This document shows, piece by piece, positions 26,403-33,837 of a stretch of 64,000 nt of DNA. The notes below the pieces were generated by a model. That model did no database searches and had not been told where the DNA came from. It saw only the letters and a list, made by a program, of their open reading frames with translations. The translations under genes were made by a program, and so were the position numbers. The DNA is from Alloyangia pacifica. GTDB lineage: Bacteria; Pseudomonadota; Alphaproteobacteria; Rhodobacterales; Rhodobacteraceae. The stretch covers positions 847,104 to 911,103 of the forward strand of contig NZ_FOZW01000001.1 in the NCBI RefSeq assembly GCF_900116195.1. The letters run 5' to 3'. Position 1 is the first letter of the stretch. Each line of letters opens with the position of its first letter.

Positions 26403-26456
26403 CGTATGCGATGCGCGCTATCGCCCGGAAGCGAGGCAAAGCCGCCGGGCTCGGAC

Positions 26457-27533
26457 CTACCCCGCGATGCGTATCAGGTGGTTGTCCCAGGCCAGCTCAG
26501 CCCGGCGCAGCGGCTTGGGGGTTTCGCCGTTCACCAGGATCAGCCCGCCGAGCCCGTCGCTGGCCATGTAGCCGCCCTCGTGGCTGGCCAGTCCACAGAC
26601 ATCCGTCCGGGATACCGCCCCGAGAAACTCTCCCGTGTCCGAGAAGCGGTGCATGCGCCCGCCGCGCGGCGAGGTGATGGCGATCTCGCGCCCCTCGCCG
26701 GCAAAGGCGACGCTGCCCGCGTAGCCCTTCATTACCAGCTCGTCGCCGAGCGGTGCCTCGCAGAGCACCGGAGCCTCGCCGCGGCGATGCAGGCCCAGCA
26801 GCGGGGTCGCAGCGCCCTCCTCGCCCTGCCACTGCATACAAAAGCCAACCAAGCCGTCGGGCCGCAGCGCGAGATGGCGGATCGAATTCTGGTGCAGATC
26901 CGGCTCAAGCTCGATTTTCTCCAGCAGCGTGCCGTCGAAGCCGACGTAGGAAAGGTTCGGCTGCATGGTGTCGATGTTGAGCTGGTTGCGGTCGAAGGCA
27001 TCGGTCTGGATGCCACCGTTGGCGATGACGAGGCTCTGCCCGTCCGGCATCAGCCGCAGCTCGTGCGGGCCGAGTCCATGCGTCGGGAAATCCGACACGC
27101 GCGCATACCCTGCCTCCACATCCCAGATGCCAACGCGCCCCGCGCTGCCCTCTGCCACCTGCTCGGAGGTGAAGAGCACCGTGCCATCGGCGGAAAAGGC
27201 GCCGTGGCCGTTGAAGCTGTGGCCCTCGGGGGCGCTCAACTCGTGCAGCACCTCGCCGGAGATGCAGTCGATGACCAGCGCGTAGGTGCCGGGGCGGCGG
27301 GCAAAGCCCACGGCCTCGGCGCGGGTGGGATGGGCACAGGCGGCGTGGCCGCGCGCCGGCAGCGGAACGCGGAACGCCTCCTCGCCGCCCTCGCGCAGGC
27401 CGACGAGCACGAAGCTGCCGTCGGCTTTCTTTGCAGCGGCGAGGTAGCTGGGATCGCCGACCGCGGCCCAGCCGGTCGCGGGCGCGGCAGAGGCGGCCAG
27501 CAGGCTGGCCAGGAAGGTGCGTCTGGTGGTCAT
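26457..27533 (-). CDS. DUF1513 family periplasmic protein of the iron-uptake cluster
   Basis: A 358-residue protein with a twin-arginine signal (MTTRRTFLASLLAASAAPA) and a predicted beta-propeller body with repeated blades, including HSFNGHGAFSADGT and HGLGPHELRLMPDG. DUF1513 genes are regularly found next to imelysin-type iron proteins, and here it is the last gene of that cluster, 11 bases after an imelysin gene. The function is unknown; an export-folded periplasmic partner in iron acquisition is a fair inference. Confidence 0.83.
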   Translation of the reverse strand: MTTRRTFLASLLAASAAPATGWAAVGDPSYLAAAKKADGSFVLVGLREGGEEAFRVPLPARGHAACAHPTRAEAVGFARRPGTYALVIDCISGEVLHELSAPEGHSFNGHGAFSADGTVLFTSEQVAEGSAGRVGIWDVEAGYARVSDFPTHGLGPHELRLMPDGQSLVIANGGIQTDAFDRNQLNIDTMQPNLSYVGFDGTLLEKIELEPDLHQNSIRHLALRPDGLVGFCMQWQGEEGAATPLLGLHRRGEAPVLCEAPLGDELVMKGYAGSVAFAGEGREIAITSPRGGRMHRFSDTGEFLGAVSRTDVCGLASHEGGYMASDGLGGLILVNGETPKPLRRAELAWDNHLIRIAG

Positions 27534-27544
27534 GATCTCTTTCC

Positions 27545-28540
27545 TCAGTCGCCATCGCCCGAGTTGAAGCCCGGCTGGATGCCGAGCCGCAGACCGATCT
27601 CCAGCTCCAGCGCGTCGCTCAGCGCGCGCACCTGCTGTTGCAGGATCTCGACGTGCAGCCGCTCGGAAGGATCGTCGACGGTCTGAAAGCTCGGGTCCTC
27701 GACGCGCTCGGCCAGCTCGAAGAGCCGGTCCAGCGCCTCCTTGCTCTTGGGCAGCTCCCAGTCGGCCAGTGCCGCGGCCATGTCGTAGGCGCCCTTGGAA
27801 TCGAGCAGAACGTTGCGCAGGCTGCGGCCCGAACGCCAGGCCTCGGCGCGGGTCGGGCGCGGGCGCTCGAAAGTGCCGAGCGGGCGACCAAGGCGGGTGT
27901 CGGCGGTGAACTCGAGACCCGTGAGGATCTGCGTGTAAAGCGCCCGCACCGCCTCGTCTTCGCCCATGTAAGTGGCGTTGCCCTCCTGGCCGGCGGTGCG
28001 CAGCACATTGGCGAACTGCCCCTCCCAGCCGGCATCCAACGCTGCTGCCTGCCGTGCCAGGTCGCGGGTCATGGTCTGCACCAGCGTGCAGGAATAGCTG
28101 CCCTTCTCGTAGCCCGCGAACTCCGGGTCATAGAGCATGAATTCAAGTGGATAGAGACCGCGCGCGGCGATCGAGACGTCGCCATAGGCCACCGGATCGA
28201 GGCCGATCTCCTCCTCGCCCGAGATCATCCGCTGGAGCGTCTTGGGGGTGAACCCGCGGCTGTCGGGCCAGAAGGCCACGGGCAGCGCGCCGGTCTCCGA
28301 GGGACCGATGTGGATGTCCGCCACCGCGTTCCACTGGTCGAAGGCGTGCATCCAGGCGTCCTGCAGCGAGCCGGCGGTACAATCGGCCTGCGCCGCGCCC
28401 GCAAGCGTCTCGGCGGCCTGCGCGAAGCCCGCAAAGCCGGGCAGGATGTGCGCGCTGAGCGCCTCGGGCACGCCGGCCTGCAGCGGGGCAGCGAGGGGCG
28501 CGCAAAGCAGCGCGGCGCAAAAGGTGAGGCTTTTCTTCAT
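27545..28540 (-). CDS. Imelysin family protein (second, shorter imelysin of the cluster)
   Basis: A 331-residue periplasmic protein with a Sec signal peptide (to about residue 22, PLQAG). The imelysin core includes QWNAVADIHIGP (about 69-80), GLYPLEFMLYDPEF (about 128-141) and a helical C-terminal half. The GxHxxE motif of canonical imelysins is altered here to GLYPLEF, with Tyr in place of His, so metal binding may differ. Imelysins of the IrpA type are iron-regulated and linked to iron uptake. It starts immediately after the di-heme gene stop and is followed by DUF1513. Confidence 0.85.
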   Translation of the reverse strand: MKKSLTFCAALLCAPLAAPLQAGVPEALSAHILPGFAGFAQAAETLAGAAQADCTAGSLQDAWMHAFDQWNAVADIHIGPSETGALPVAFWPDSRGFTPKTLQRMISGEEEIGLDPVAYGDVSIAARGLYPLEFMLYDPEFAGYEKGSYSCTLVQTMTRDLARQAAALDAGWEGQFANVLRTAGQEGNATYMGEDEAVRALYTQILTGLEFTADTRLGRPLGTFERPRPTRAEAWRSGRSLRNVLLDSKGAYDMAAALADWELPKSKEALDRLFELAERVEDPSFQTVDDPSERLHVEILQQQVRALSDALELEIGLRLGIQPGFNSGDGD

Positions 28541-30088
28541 TCACAAACTCTCCAGATACCGGATCAGCGCCGCGCGGTCCGCCGGCACCATCGAAACCAC
28601 CCTGTCGCGCTGCGTTTCGGCCTCGCCGCCATGCCAGAGGATCGCCTCCAGCAGGCTGCGGGCCCGTCCGTCGTGCAAGAAGGTGGTGTGGCCGCTCACC
28701 CGCTGGGTGAGGCCGATGCCCCAGAGCGGCGCGGTGCGCCATTCGCGCCCGGTGGCGCGTCCCTCGGGGCGGTGGTCCGCCAATCCCTCGCCCATGTCAT
28801 GCAGCAGCATGTCAGTATAGGGCCAGATCAGCTGGAAGCTCTGTTCCGGCTGGGCATCCAGCCGGTGGGTGACGAATTTCGGGGTGTGGCAGGCGGGGCA
28901 GCCGGTCTCGTAGAAGACGCGCTTGCCCTGCAGCACCTGCGGATCGTCCACGTCGCGCCGCGCCGGAACGCCGAGGTTGCGGCTGTAGAAAGTGACAAGC
29001 TCGAGCGCCGCCATGTCCGCCTCGAAGCCGCCGCGCTCCGGATCGTCGCCGCCGGGCGCTTCGCGGCAGGCCACCTGCGCGACGGTGCAGTCGCCCCAGA
29101 CATCCGGGTGCAGCGGAGTCGATATGCCGATATCGCTGGCAAAGGCCGCCGAGGACTGCTCGCGGATCGTCGCCATGCCCGCCTTGTGGCCGAACCGGCC
29201 GAGCATCGCCGCGTCATGCTCCAGCGACCAGGCCACGGCGGCGCGGCCCGAGATGCCGTCGCCATTCGCGTCGTCCGGATCGGCATGGGCGAGGATGTCA
29301 CGCACGGGGATCGCCTCGAGCAGCCCGAGGCCGATCATCTGCGGTGCGACGCGCGGGCTGAGCATGGCACCCTCGGCCAGCGGACCATAGGCGAGATCGG
29401 CGGCCGCATAGGTCGGGACGCGCAGCGAGGCGCTTTCGCCTCCGGAGAGCGGCATTTCGATCTCCTCGTAGCTGACCTCGAAACGGGCCTCGCCGCCCTG
29501 CCCGACCGTGGCGAAATCCTGAATCTGTTGGCCGTAGACCGGGTCCGGCGCGGTGGCGATCCAATCGGTGATCGGCGGCACGAGCGCGCCCGGATCGGCG
29601 GGCACGGAGACCCGCAGGAAGATCGACACCGCCCCGTCGTTCGGCCCCTCGGGCGGATGCCCGCGCCCGTCCTTGAGGTGGCAGTTCTGGCAGCCGCGCG
29701 CATTATAGAGCGGACCGAGCCCGTCCGAGGCGCGCGTTGACGAGGGCGAGGAAACCCAGAGCTTGCGGAACAGCCCGTTGCCCACCTTGAAGTCGAGCTC
29801 GCGGTCGAACTCCATGTTGCCCGACGGCTGGGAGAAGGCATCTGCATTGCGGCGCGGCCGCACCGTGGCGGCTCCGGCGGACAGCTCCTCGAACTGTTCG
29901 GGAGCCGAAAAATCCTGCGTCCAGGCGGTCACGGCGGCGATGCGCGCGGCCTCGTCCTCGGTGCGGGGAATGACATTGAGGTGCTGGTCGTGCAGCCCGG
30001 GCCCTGTCCCCTTCTCCGGGGAGCCCTCGGCCGCAAGGGAAGCGCCGCCCAGGAGGGCGGCGCAAAGCGCGAGTCTACTCGGCTTCAT
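28541..30088 (-). CDS. Di-heme oxidoreductase (DUF1111 family)
   Basis: A 515-residue periplasmic protein with a signal peptide (to about residue 20) and two c-type heme sites, CQNCH (about residues 133-137) and CPACH (about 395). The fold is that of the DUF1111/di-heme oxidoreductase family, related to di-heme cytochrome c peroxidases. In this gene setting it is thought to act with imelysins in periplasmic iron handling. ATG 30088 is chosen because a signal peptide starts there; this start lies inside bfr, giving a 14-bp overlap in another frame. The stop is directly followed by the imelysin start. Confidence 0.87.
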   Translation of the reverse strand: MKPSRLALCAALLGGASLAAEGSPEKGTGPGLHDQHLNVIPRTEDEAARIAAVTAWTQDFSAPEQFEELSAGAATVRPRRNADAFSQPSGNMEFDRELDFKVGNGLFRKLWVSSPSSTRASDGLGPLYNARGCQNCHLKDGRGHPPEGPNDGAVSIFLRVSVPADPGALVPPITDWIATAPDPVYGQQIQDFATVGQGGEARFEVSYEEIEMPLSGGESASLRVPTYAAADLAYGPLAEGAMLSPRVAPQMIGLGLLEAIPVRDILAHADPDDANGDGISGRAAVAWSLEHDAAMLGRFGHKAGMATIREQSSAAFASDIGISTPLHPDVWGDCTVAQVACREAPGGDDPERGGFEADMAALELVTFYSRNLGVPARRDVDDPQVLQGKRVFYETGCPACHTPKFVTHRLDAQPEQSFQLIWPYTDMLLHDMGEGLADHRPEGRATGREWRTAPLWGIGLTQRVSGHTTFLHDGRARSLLEAILWHGGEAETQRDRVVSMVPADRAALIRYLESL

Positions 30089-30560
30089 CCATCGGCATGG
30101 CATTGATGACCGCATAGCGTTCGGCACCGACCCGCTCGTAGAGTTCCAATTGCGTCTCGAGGAAGTCGATATGGCCCTCTTCGTCGGCCATCAACTCCTC
30201 GAACAGGTTCTTGCTCACATAGTCGCCCACGGATTCGCAATGCTCCCGGGCTTCCTTGTAGAGCGCGCGCGCCTCGAGTTCGGCGGCGAGGTCGGCCTCG
30301 AGCGTTTCCTTCGGGCCCTCGCCGATGCGCAGCGGGTCGAGCTTCTGCAGGTTGGGATGACCGCCGAGAAAGATGATCCGGGTGATCAGCTTGTCCGCGT
30401 GATGCATCTCCTCGATGCTTTCCTCGCGGCTTTTCTTGGCCATGTGACCAAGGCCCCAGTCTTCCTGCAGACGGTAATGCAGCCAGTACTGGCTGACCGC
30501 AGTGAGTTCAGAACGAAGTGCCTTGTTGAGGTACTCGATGACTTTCGCGTCGCCCTTCAT
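30075..30560 (-). CDS. bfr: Bacterioferritin
   Basis: A 161-residue heme-containing ferritin that oxidises and stores iron in a 24-subunit shell. All ferroxidase-centre ligands are visible (Glu18, Glu51, His54, Glu94, Glu127, His130), as is the heme-ligating Met52. A strong AGGAAGGCGG ribosome site precedes ATG 30560. The gene overlaps the end of bfd by 53 bp and the start of the di-heme gene by 14 bp, both in other frames, so three consecutive genes share sequence at their junctions. Confidence 0.95.
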   Translation of the reverse strand: MKGDAKVIEYLNKALRSELTAVSQYWLHYRLQEDWGLGHMAKKSREESIEEMHHADKLITRIIFLGGHPNLQKLDPLRIGEGPKETLEADLAAELEARALYKEAREHCESVGDYVSKNLFEELMADEEGHIDFLETQLELYERVGAERYAVINAMPMDEAE

Positions 30561-30804
30561 GTCCGCCTTCCTGTGTTGTTCTGCGACCGCGCAGGTTGCG
30601 CAGGTGCATGGGTACCTCCAGATTGTCGTTACGTCGCATGGTTTGCAAGAACAGCGGCATGCAACCTCCGCAATCGGCGGCTTTACCCAAGGCGTGGTAT
30701 ATTTTTCCGGGCGTGATGATCGTCTGCGGGTCAGCTTGCCGCATCCAGTCGATCGCGGCGTGAATGTCGCGATCCGAGATACCCATGCAATGGCAGACGA
30801 TCAT
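30508..30804 (-). CDS. bfd: Bacterioferritin-associated ferredoxin (Bfd-like)
   Basis: A 98-residue protein with the BFD [2Fe-2S] domain: CHC at residues 4-6 and CGGC at 45-48, with [20 protein letters not shown] intact. Bfd binds bacterioferritin and passes electrons to the stored ferric mineral so that iron is released. The first 65 residues match the usual protein; the last 30 are Arg/Gln-rich and include the stretch read in another frame of bfr, so the protein is longer than classical Bfd. GAGGGACC precedes ATG 30804. It lies between irpA and bfr. Confidence 0.9.
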   Translation of the reverse strand: MIVCHCMGISDRDIHAAIDWMRQADPQTIITPGKIYHALGKAADCGGCMPLFLQTMRRNDNLEVPMHLRNLRGRRTTQEGGHEGRRESHRVPQQGTSF

Positions 30805-30818
30805 CTTGTCGGTCCCTC

Positions 30819-32081
30819 TTACTGGAAGACGGCGTTCGGGTTGTCGAGGCTGTCGGAGCCTTCGAACTCGAGGTTGTCGAGCTCGAGGGTGGTGACGATG
30901 CGCTCGATGGTGCGGGTCTGGTCGATGAGACCGTTCACGCCGCCCATGATCAGCGCCTCGCCCTTCTCGTTGCCCGCCTCGAGCATCTGGTCGTAGGCGA
31001 AGCCCTCTTCCTCGGCGGCGGTCTTGATCGCGCCGAGCGCGGTCATCGTCGCGTCGAGCTTGCCCTTCATCTCGGCGTCAAGCTCGGGCGAGGTTTCCGA
31101 CACCAGATCGCTCAGCGACGGCCCCTCGACGGTGCTGCCGTCCACGCGGGTGTAGCTGCCGAGATAGACGTTCTGGATGCCCTTGCCGTCGTAGAAGTGC
31201 GAGTTGTGGGTGTTGTCCGAGAAGCAGTCATGCTCTTCCTCGGGGTCGTTCAACATCAGCCCGAGACGCATGCGCTCGCCGGCCTGCTCGCCGTAGGAGA
31301 GCGAGCCCATGCCGGTCAGCATGGCGACGATGCCGGCGTCGGCATTGGCGCTGACCTCTTCGCGTGCCGCACCGTCCTCGGCCCAGTTCGCGGCCATTTC
31401 CTCGAGATCCGAGACCAGCAGCTGCGTGACGGAGGTCAGATAGGCCGCGCGGCGGTCGCAATTGCCGCCGGTGCACTCATCGCCGACCACGTAATCGGTA
31501 TAGGGACGCTCGCCCGCACCCGGCTCGGTGCCGTTGAGGTCCTGGCCCCAGAGCAGGAACTCGATGGCATGGTAGCCGCGCGCCACGTTGGTCTCGATGC
31601 CGTCGGCCTCGTTCAGCGTGTCGGCGATCAGCTCGGGGGTGATCAGCGTGGCGTCCACTTCCTGACCCGCCAGCTCCAGCGTCGGGTTGGCGATCACGTT
31701 GGAGGCCGCGAAGGGGTTCTCGTCCGAGGCGCCGCCGTAGCTTTCGTCCACGTAGTCGATCAGCCCCTCGTCCAGCGGCCAGGCGTTCACCTTACCTTCC
31801 CACTCGTCGACGATCGGGTTGCCGAAGCGGAAAACCTCGGTCTGCTGGTAGGGGTTGCGCGCAGCGAGCCAAGCCTCGCGGGCCCCGGCCAGCGTGTCTT
31901 CGGACGGCGCGGCGATCAGCGCGGCAACGGCATCCTTCAGCGCCTTGGCGGTGCTCAGGCTGTCTTCGTAGCCGGCCTGCGCGATGTTGGCGTAGGTCTC
32001 GACGACGGCGGCCTTGTCGGTGCCGGCGAGCGCCGGGGCGGCAATGCAGAGCGCGAGCGCGGAAGTGGTCAGGAATTTCAT
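30819..32081 (-). CDS. irpA: Imelysin family iron-regulated protein (IrpA-like)
   Basis: A 420-residue periplasmic protein with a Sec signal peptide (to about residue 19, APALAG). It has the imelysin motif GYHAIEFLLWGQDLNGTEPG (about residues 169-188), containing the conserved GxHxxE, and the DCFSDNTHNSHFYDGKGIQN segment (about 285-304) seen in IrpA-type proteins. IrpA was first described as an iron-regulated protein needed for growth under iron limitation in cyanobacteria; it is believed to bind iron or an iron complex. GAGGGG lies upstream of ATG 32081. It follows hemP and precedes bfd. Confidence 0.9.
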   Translation of the reverse strand: MKFLTTSALALCIAAPALAGTDKAAVVETYANIAQAGYEDSLSTAKALKDAVAALIAAPSEDTLAGAREAWLAARNPYQQTEVFRFGNPIVDEWEGKVNAWPLDEGLIDYVDESYGGASDENPFAASNVIANPTLELAGQEVDATLITPELIADTLNEADGIETNVARGYHAIEFLLWGQDLNGTEPGAGERPYTDYVVGDECTGGNCDRRAAYLTSVTQLLVSDLEEMAANWAEDGAAREEVSANADAGIVAMLTGMGSLSYGEQAGERMRLGLMLNDPEEEHDCFSDNTHNSHFYDGKGIQNVYLGSYTRVDGSTVEGPSLSDLVSETSPELDAEMKGKLDATMTALGAIKTAAEEEGFAYDQMLEAGNEKGEALIMGGVNGLIDQTRTIERIVTTLELDNLEFEGSDSLDNPNAVFQ

Positions 32082-32135
32082 CTAGGTTTGTCCCCTCGTG
32101 GCTTTATTATTGGTGTTGAGGCTGGCGGCGACGTC

Positions 32136-32297
32136 TTACTTGGTCAGGATCAGCTTGCCCGCCTTGGTAATGCGGAGCGTGTAGACCTGCCCGTCGAGTT
32201 CGATCTCGGCAAGGTTGCCGCTGTCGGTCAGCAGGCGCGCATCGTGGCGCGGAATTGCGGCTTGCGCGGCGTCGGCTTGGAACCGGTCAATCATCAT
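32136..32297 (-). CDS. hemP: Hemin uptake protein HemP
   Basis: A 53-residue protein ending in the HemP signature ELDGQVYTLRITKAGKLILTK, here from about residue 33. HemP/HmuP proteins are small cytosolic regulators linked to heme uptake, in some bacteria activating heme receptor genes. GAGGAG lies upstream of ATG 32297; a second ATG follows directly. Its start overlaps the stop of an upstream micro-gene (ATGA), and irpA follows 54 bases downstream. No heme receptor or ABC genes are in the window, so it may act in trans or belong to the general iron response. Confidence 0.88.
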   Translation of the reverse strand: MMIDRFQADAAQAAIPRHDARLLTDSGNLAEIELDGQVYTLRITKAGKLILTK

Positions 32298-32473
32298 TGT
32301 CTCACTCCTCGTGCGGAACGCGCCTGCGGCACGTCGCGCGAATTTTCCACGCGGTCGAGAAGCGCCTCGAGCGCCCCCTCCGCCGGCCAGAAGGCACCGA
32401 AGACCATGGAAAGAAGGTCGGCCCGCGTTCCGCAGGCCTCGGCCGCGGTCGAATACCCGATCTCGTGCTTCAC
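32294..32473 (-). CDS. Small hypothetical protein coupled to hemP
   Basis: A 59-residue frame starting at GTG 32473 with AGAGGGGG as ribosome site six bases upstream, and ending in an ATGA overlap with hemP. It reads VKHEIGYSTAAEACGTRADL and then a hydrophobic-aromatic stretch LLSMVFGAFWPAEGALEALL and a basic tail. The overlap, good ribosome site and normal codon use support it as real; no family is recognised. It would be the first gene of the iron operon, about 110 bp downstream of the inverted repeats at 32581-32608. Confidence 0.6.
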   Translation of the reverse strand: MKHEIGYSTAAEACGTRADLLSMVFGAFWPAEGALEALLDRVENSRDVPQARSARGVRQ

Positions 32474-32580
32474 GACGGCCCCCTCTCTTCCAGTGCCTTC
32501 GACTGTCGGCTCCCCCGGGCACCGGATCGAAATCGGCACGAGGTGGCTTGCTTGCCGACAAAACTGAGCAAATAGATCGG

Positions 32581-32608
32581 ATTTGTCAATCCGACAAATT
32601 TCGTCGGA
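32581..32608. promoter_or_regulatory. Two interleaved inverted repeats, candidate iron-responsive operator
   Basis: ATTTGTC-N5-GACAAAT (32581-32599, 19 bp) overlaps TCCGAC-N7-GTCGGA (32590-32608, 19 bp). The site lies in the 227-bp divergent region between the iron operon and the metallophosphoesterase gene, 100-130 bp before the first iron gene. Alphaproteobacterial iron regulators (Fur/Mur, Irr, RirA) bind AT-rich palindromes of about this size, but the sequence was not matched to a defined consensus. Confidence 0.5.
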
Positions 32609-32700
32609 CTTCACAAGCTCAACAGGAACCCGCGAAATTCCGCCCTGTTCGCGTTGCGTTCGCCGATGAGATGCGCAATCACTTGCGCAAAGGGGACACA

Positions 32701-33837
32701 ATGGCAGACTTCCGCTTCATCCACGCCTCCGACCTCCACCTGGGCCGGCGCTTCGCCGCCATGCCCGAAGAGATCCGTCCGCATCTCGCCGAGGCCCGCC
32801 ATGGCGCGATCGCCCGGCTGGCCGCCGCCGCCCGCGAGGCCGCCGCGGCGCATGTGCTGATTGCCGGCGATCTCTTCGACACCCCCACCCCCAGCCCGCG
32901 CGTGCTGGTGCAGGCGCTGAATGCCTTCGGGGCCGAACAGGACCTGACGTGGTGGGTGCTGCCGGGCAACCATGACAGCCTCGGGGCCGAGGCGCTCTGG
33001 ACCGAGGTCGCGGCCCGCGCCCCCGGCAACCTGCGCCTGCTGGACACCCCCGAGCCGGTCGAGATGGCCCCCGGCGCCTGGCTGCTGCCCGCGCCGCTGC
33101 CGCGCAAGTTTCCCGGCTACGATCTCACGGCCTGGATGCCCACCGCAGAGACCCCCGAAGGCGCGCTGCGCATCGGTCTCGCCCATGGTGCCGTGCGCAG
33201 TTTCGACGAGGAGGACGCCCGCGCCTCCGAGGTGATTCCGCCGGACCGTGCCGAAACTGCGCGGCTCGACTACCTGGCGCTCGGCGACTGGCACGGGCAG
33301 ATGGCGCTCGGACCCCGCACCCGCTACTCCGGCACGCCGGAACGCGACGGCTTCCGCCACACGGGGCGCGGCGCTTGTCTTGCGGTCACCCTGCCTGGCC
33401 CCGGTGACATGCCGCGGATCGAGAGCATCGAGACCGGGCTCTACCACTGGCAGGACGTCGCCCTGCCGCTGCTGCCCGGACAGGATGCGGCACAGACCCT
33501 GCACGACGCCCTGCCCGAGGACCGCGCCGCGCGTCGCGACCATTTGCTGCGCCTGCGCGCCGAAGGCCGCACGACCCTCGCAGGTCGTGCCGCGCTGGAG
33601 GCCGCCGCGCAGGAGGTCGGTCCCGATTTCGGCTATTTCGAGCTCGACACCTCGGCGCTCGGCACCGAGCACGAGCTGTCGGACCTCGACGCCATCGACC
33701 GCGCCGGCGCGCTGCGCATCGCCGCAGAGCGGCTGGCCGAGGCGGCCGATGACGGTGACGCTGCCGCGCGCGAGCGCGCCGTGGCCTCCGCCGCGCTCAA
33801 CCGGCTCTACGGGCTGCTGCAGGAGGGCGACGCATGA
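32701..33837 (+). CDS. SbcD/YhaO-like metallophosphoesterase (DNA repair exonuclease family)
   Basis: A 378-residue calcineurin-like phosphoesterase with all metal-binding motifs: HASDLHLG (about residues 8-15), GDLFD (about 57-61), GNHDS (about 90-94), LAHGAVRS and LGDWHG (about 195-200). The C-terminal third is variable, as in the YhaO/SbcD group. Such proteins pair with an SMC-like ATPase to form an Mre11-Rad50-type nuclease. AAGGGGACAC precedes ATG 32701. The stop overlaps the start of the ATPase gene by ATGA, so the two subunits are translationally coupled. It is divergent from the iron operon. Confidence 0.88.
   Translation: MADFRFIHASDLHLGRRFAAMPEEIRPHLAEARHGAIARLAAAAREAAAAHVLIAGDLFDTPTPSPRVLVQALNAFGAEQDLTWWVLPGNHDSLGAEALWTEVAARAPGNLRLLDTPEPVEMAPGAWLLPAPLPRKFPGYDLTAWMPTAETPEGALRIGLAHGAVRSFDEEDARASEVIPPDRAETARLDYLALGDWHGQMALGPRTRYSGTPERDGFRHTGRGACLAVTLPGPGDMPRIESIETGLYHWQDVALPLLPGQDAAQTLHDALPEDRAARRDHLLRLRAEGRTTLAGRAALEAAAQEVGPDFGYFELDTSALGTEHELSDLDAIDRAGALRIAAERLAEAADDGDAAARERAVASAALNRLYGLLQEGDA

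Noticed and set aside
27545..32081. EfeUOB iron uptake system
   Set aside because: Imelysin-type proteins are present but there is no EfeU permease, no cupredoxin domain and no DyP-type EfeB peroxidase; the DUF1111/DUF1513 combination defines a different locus.
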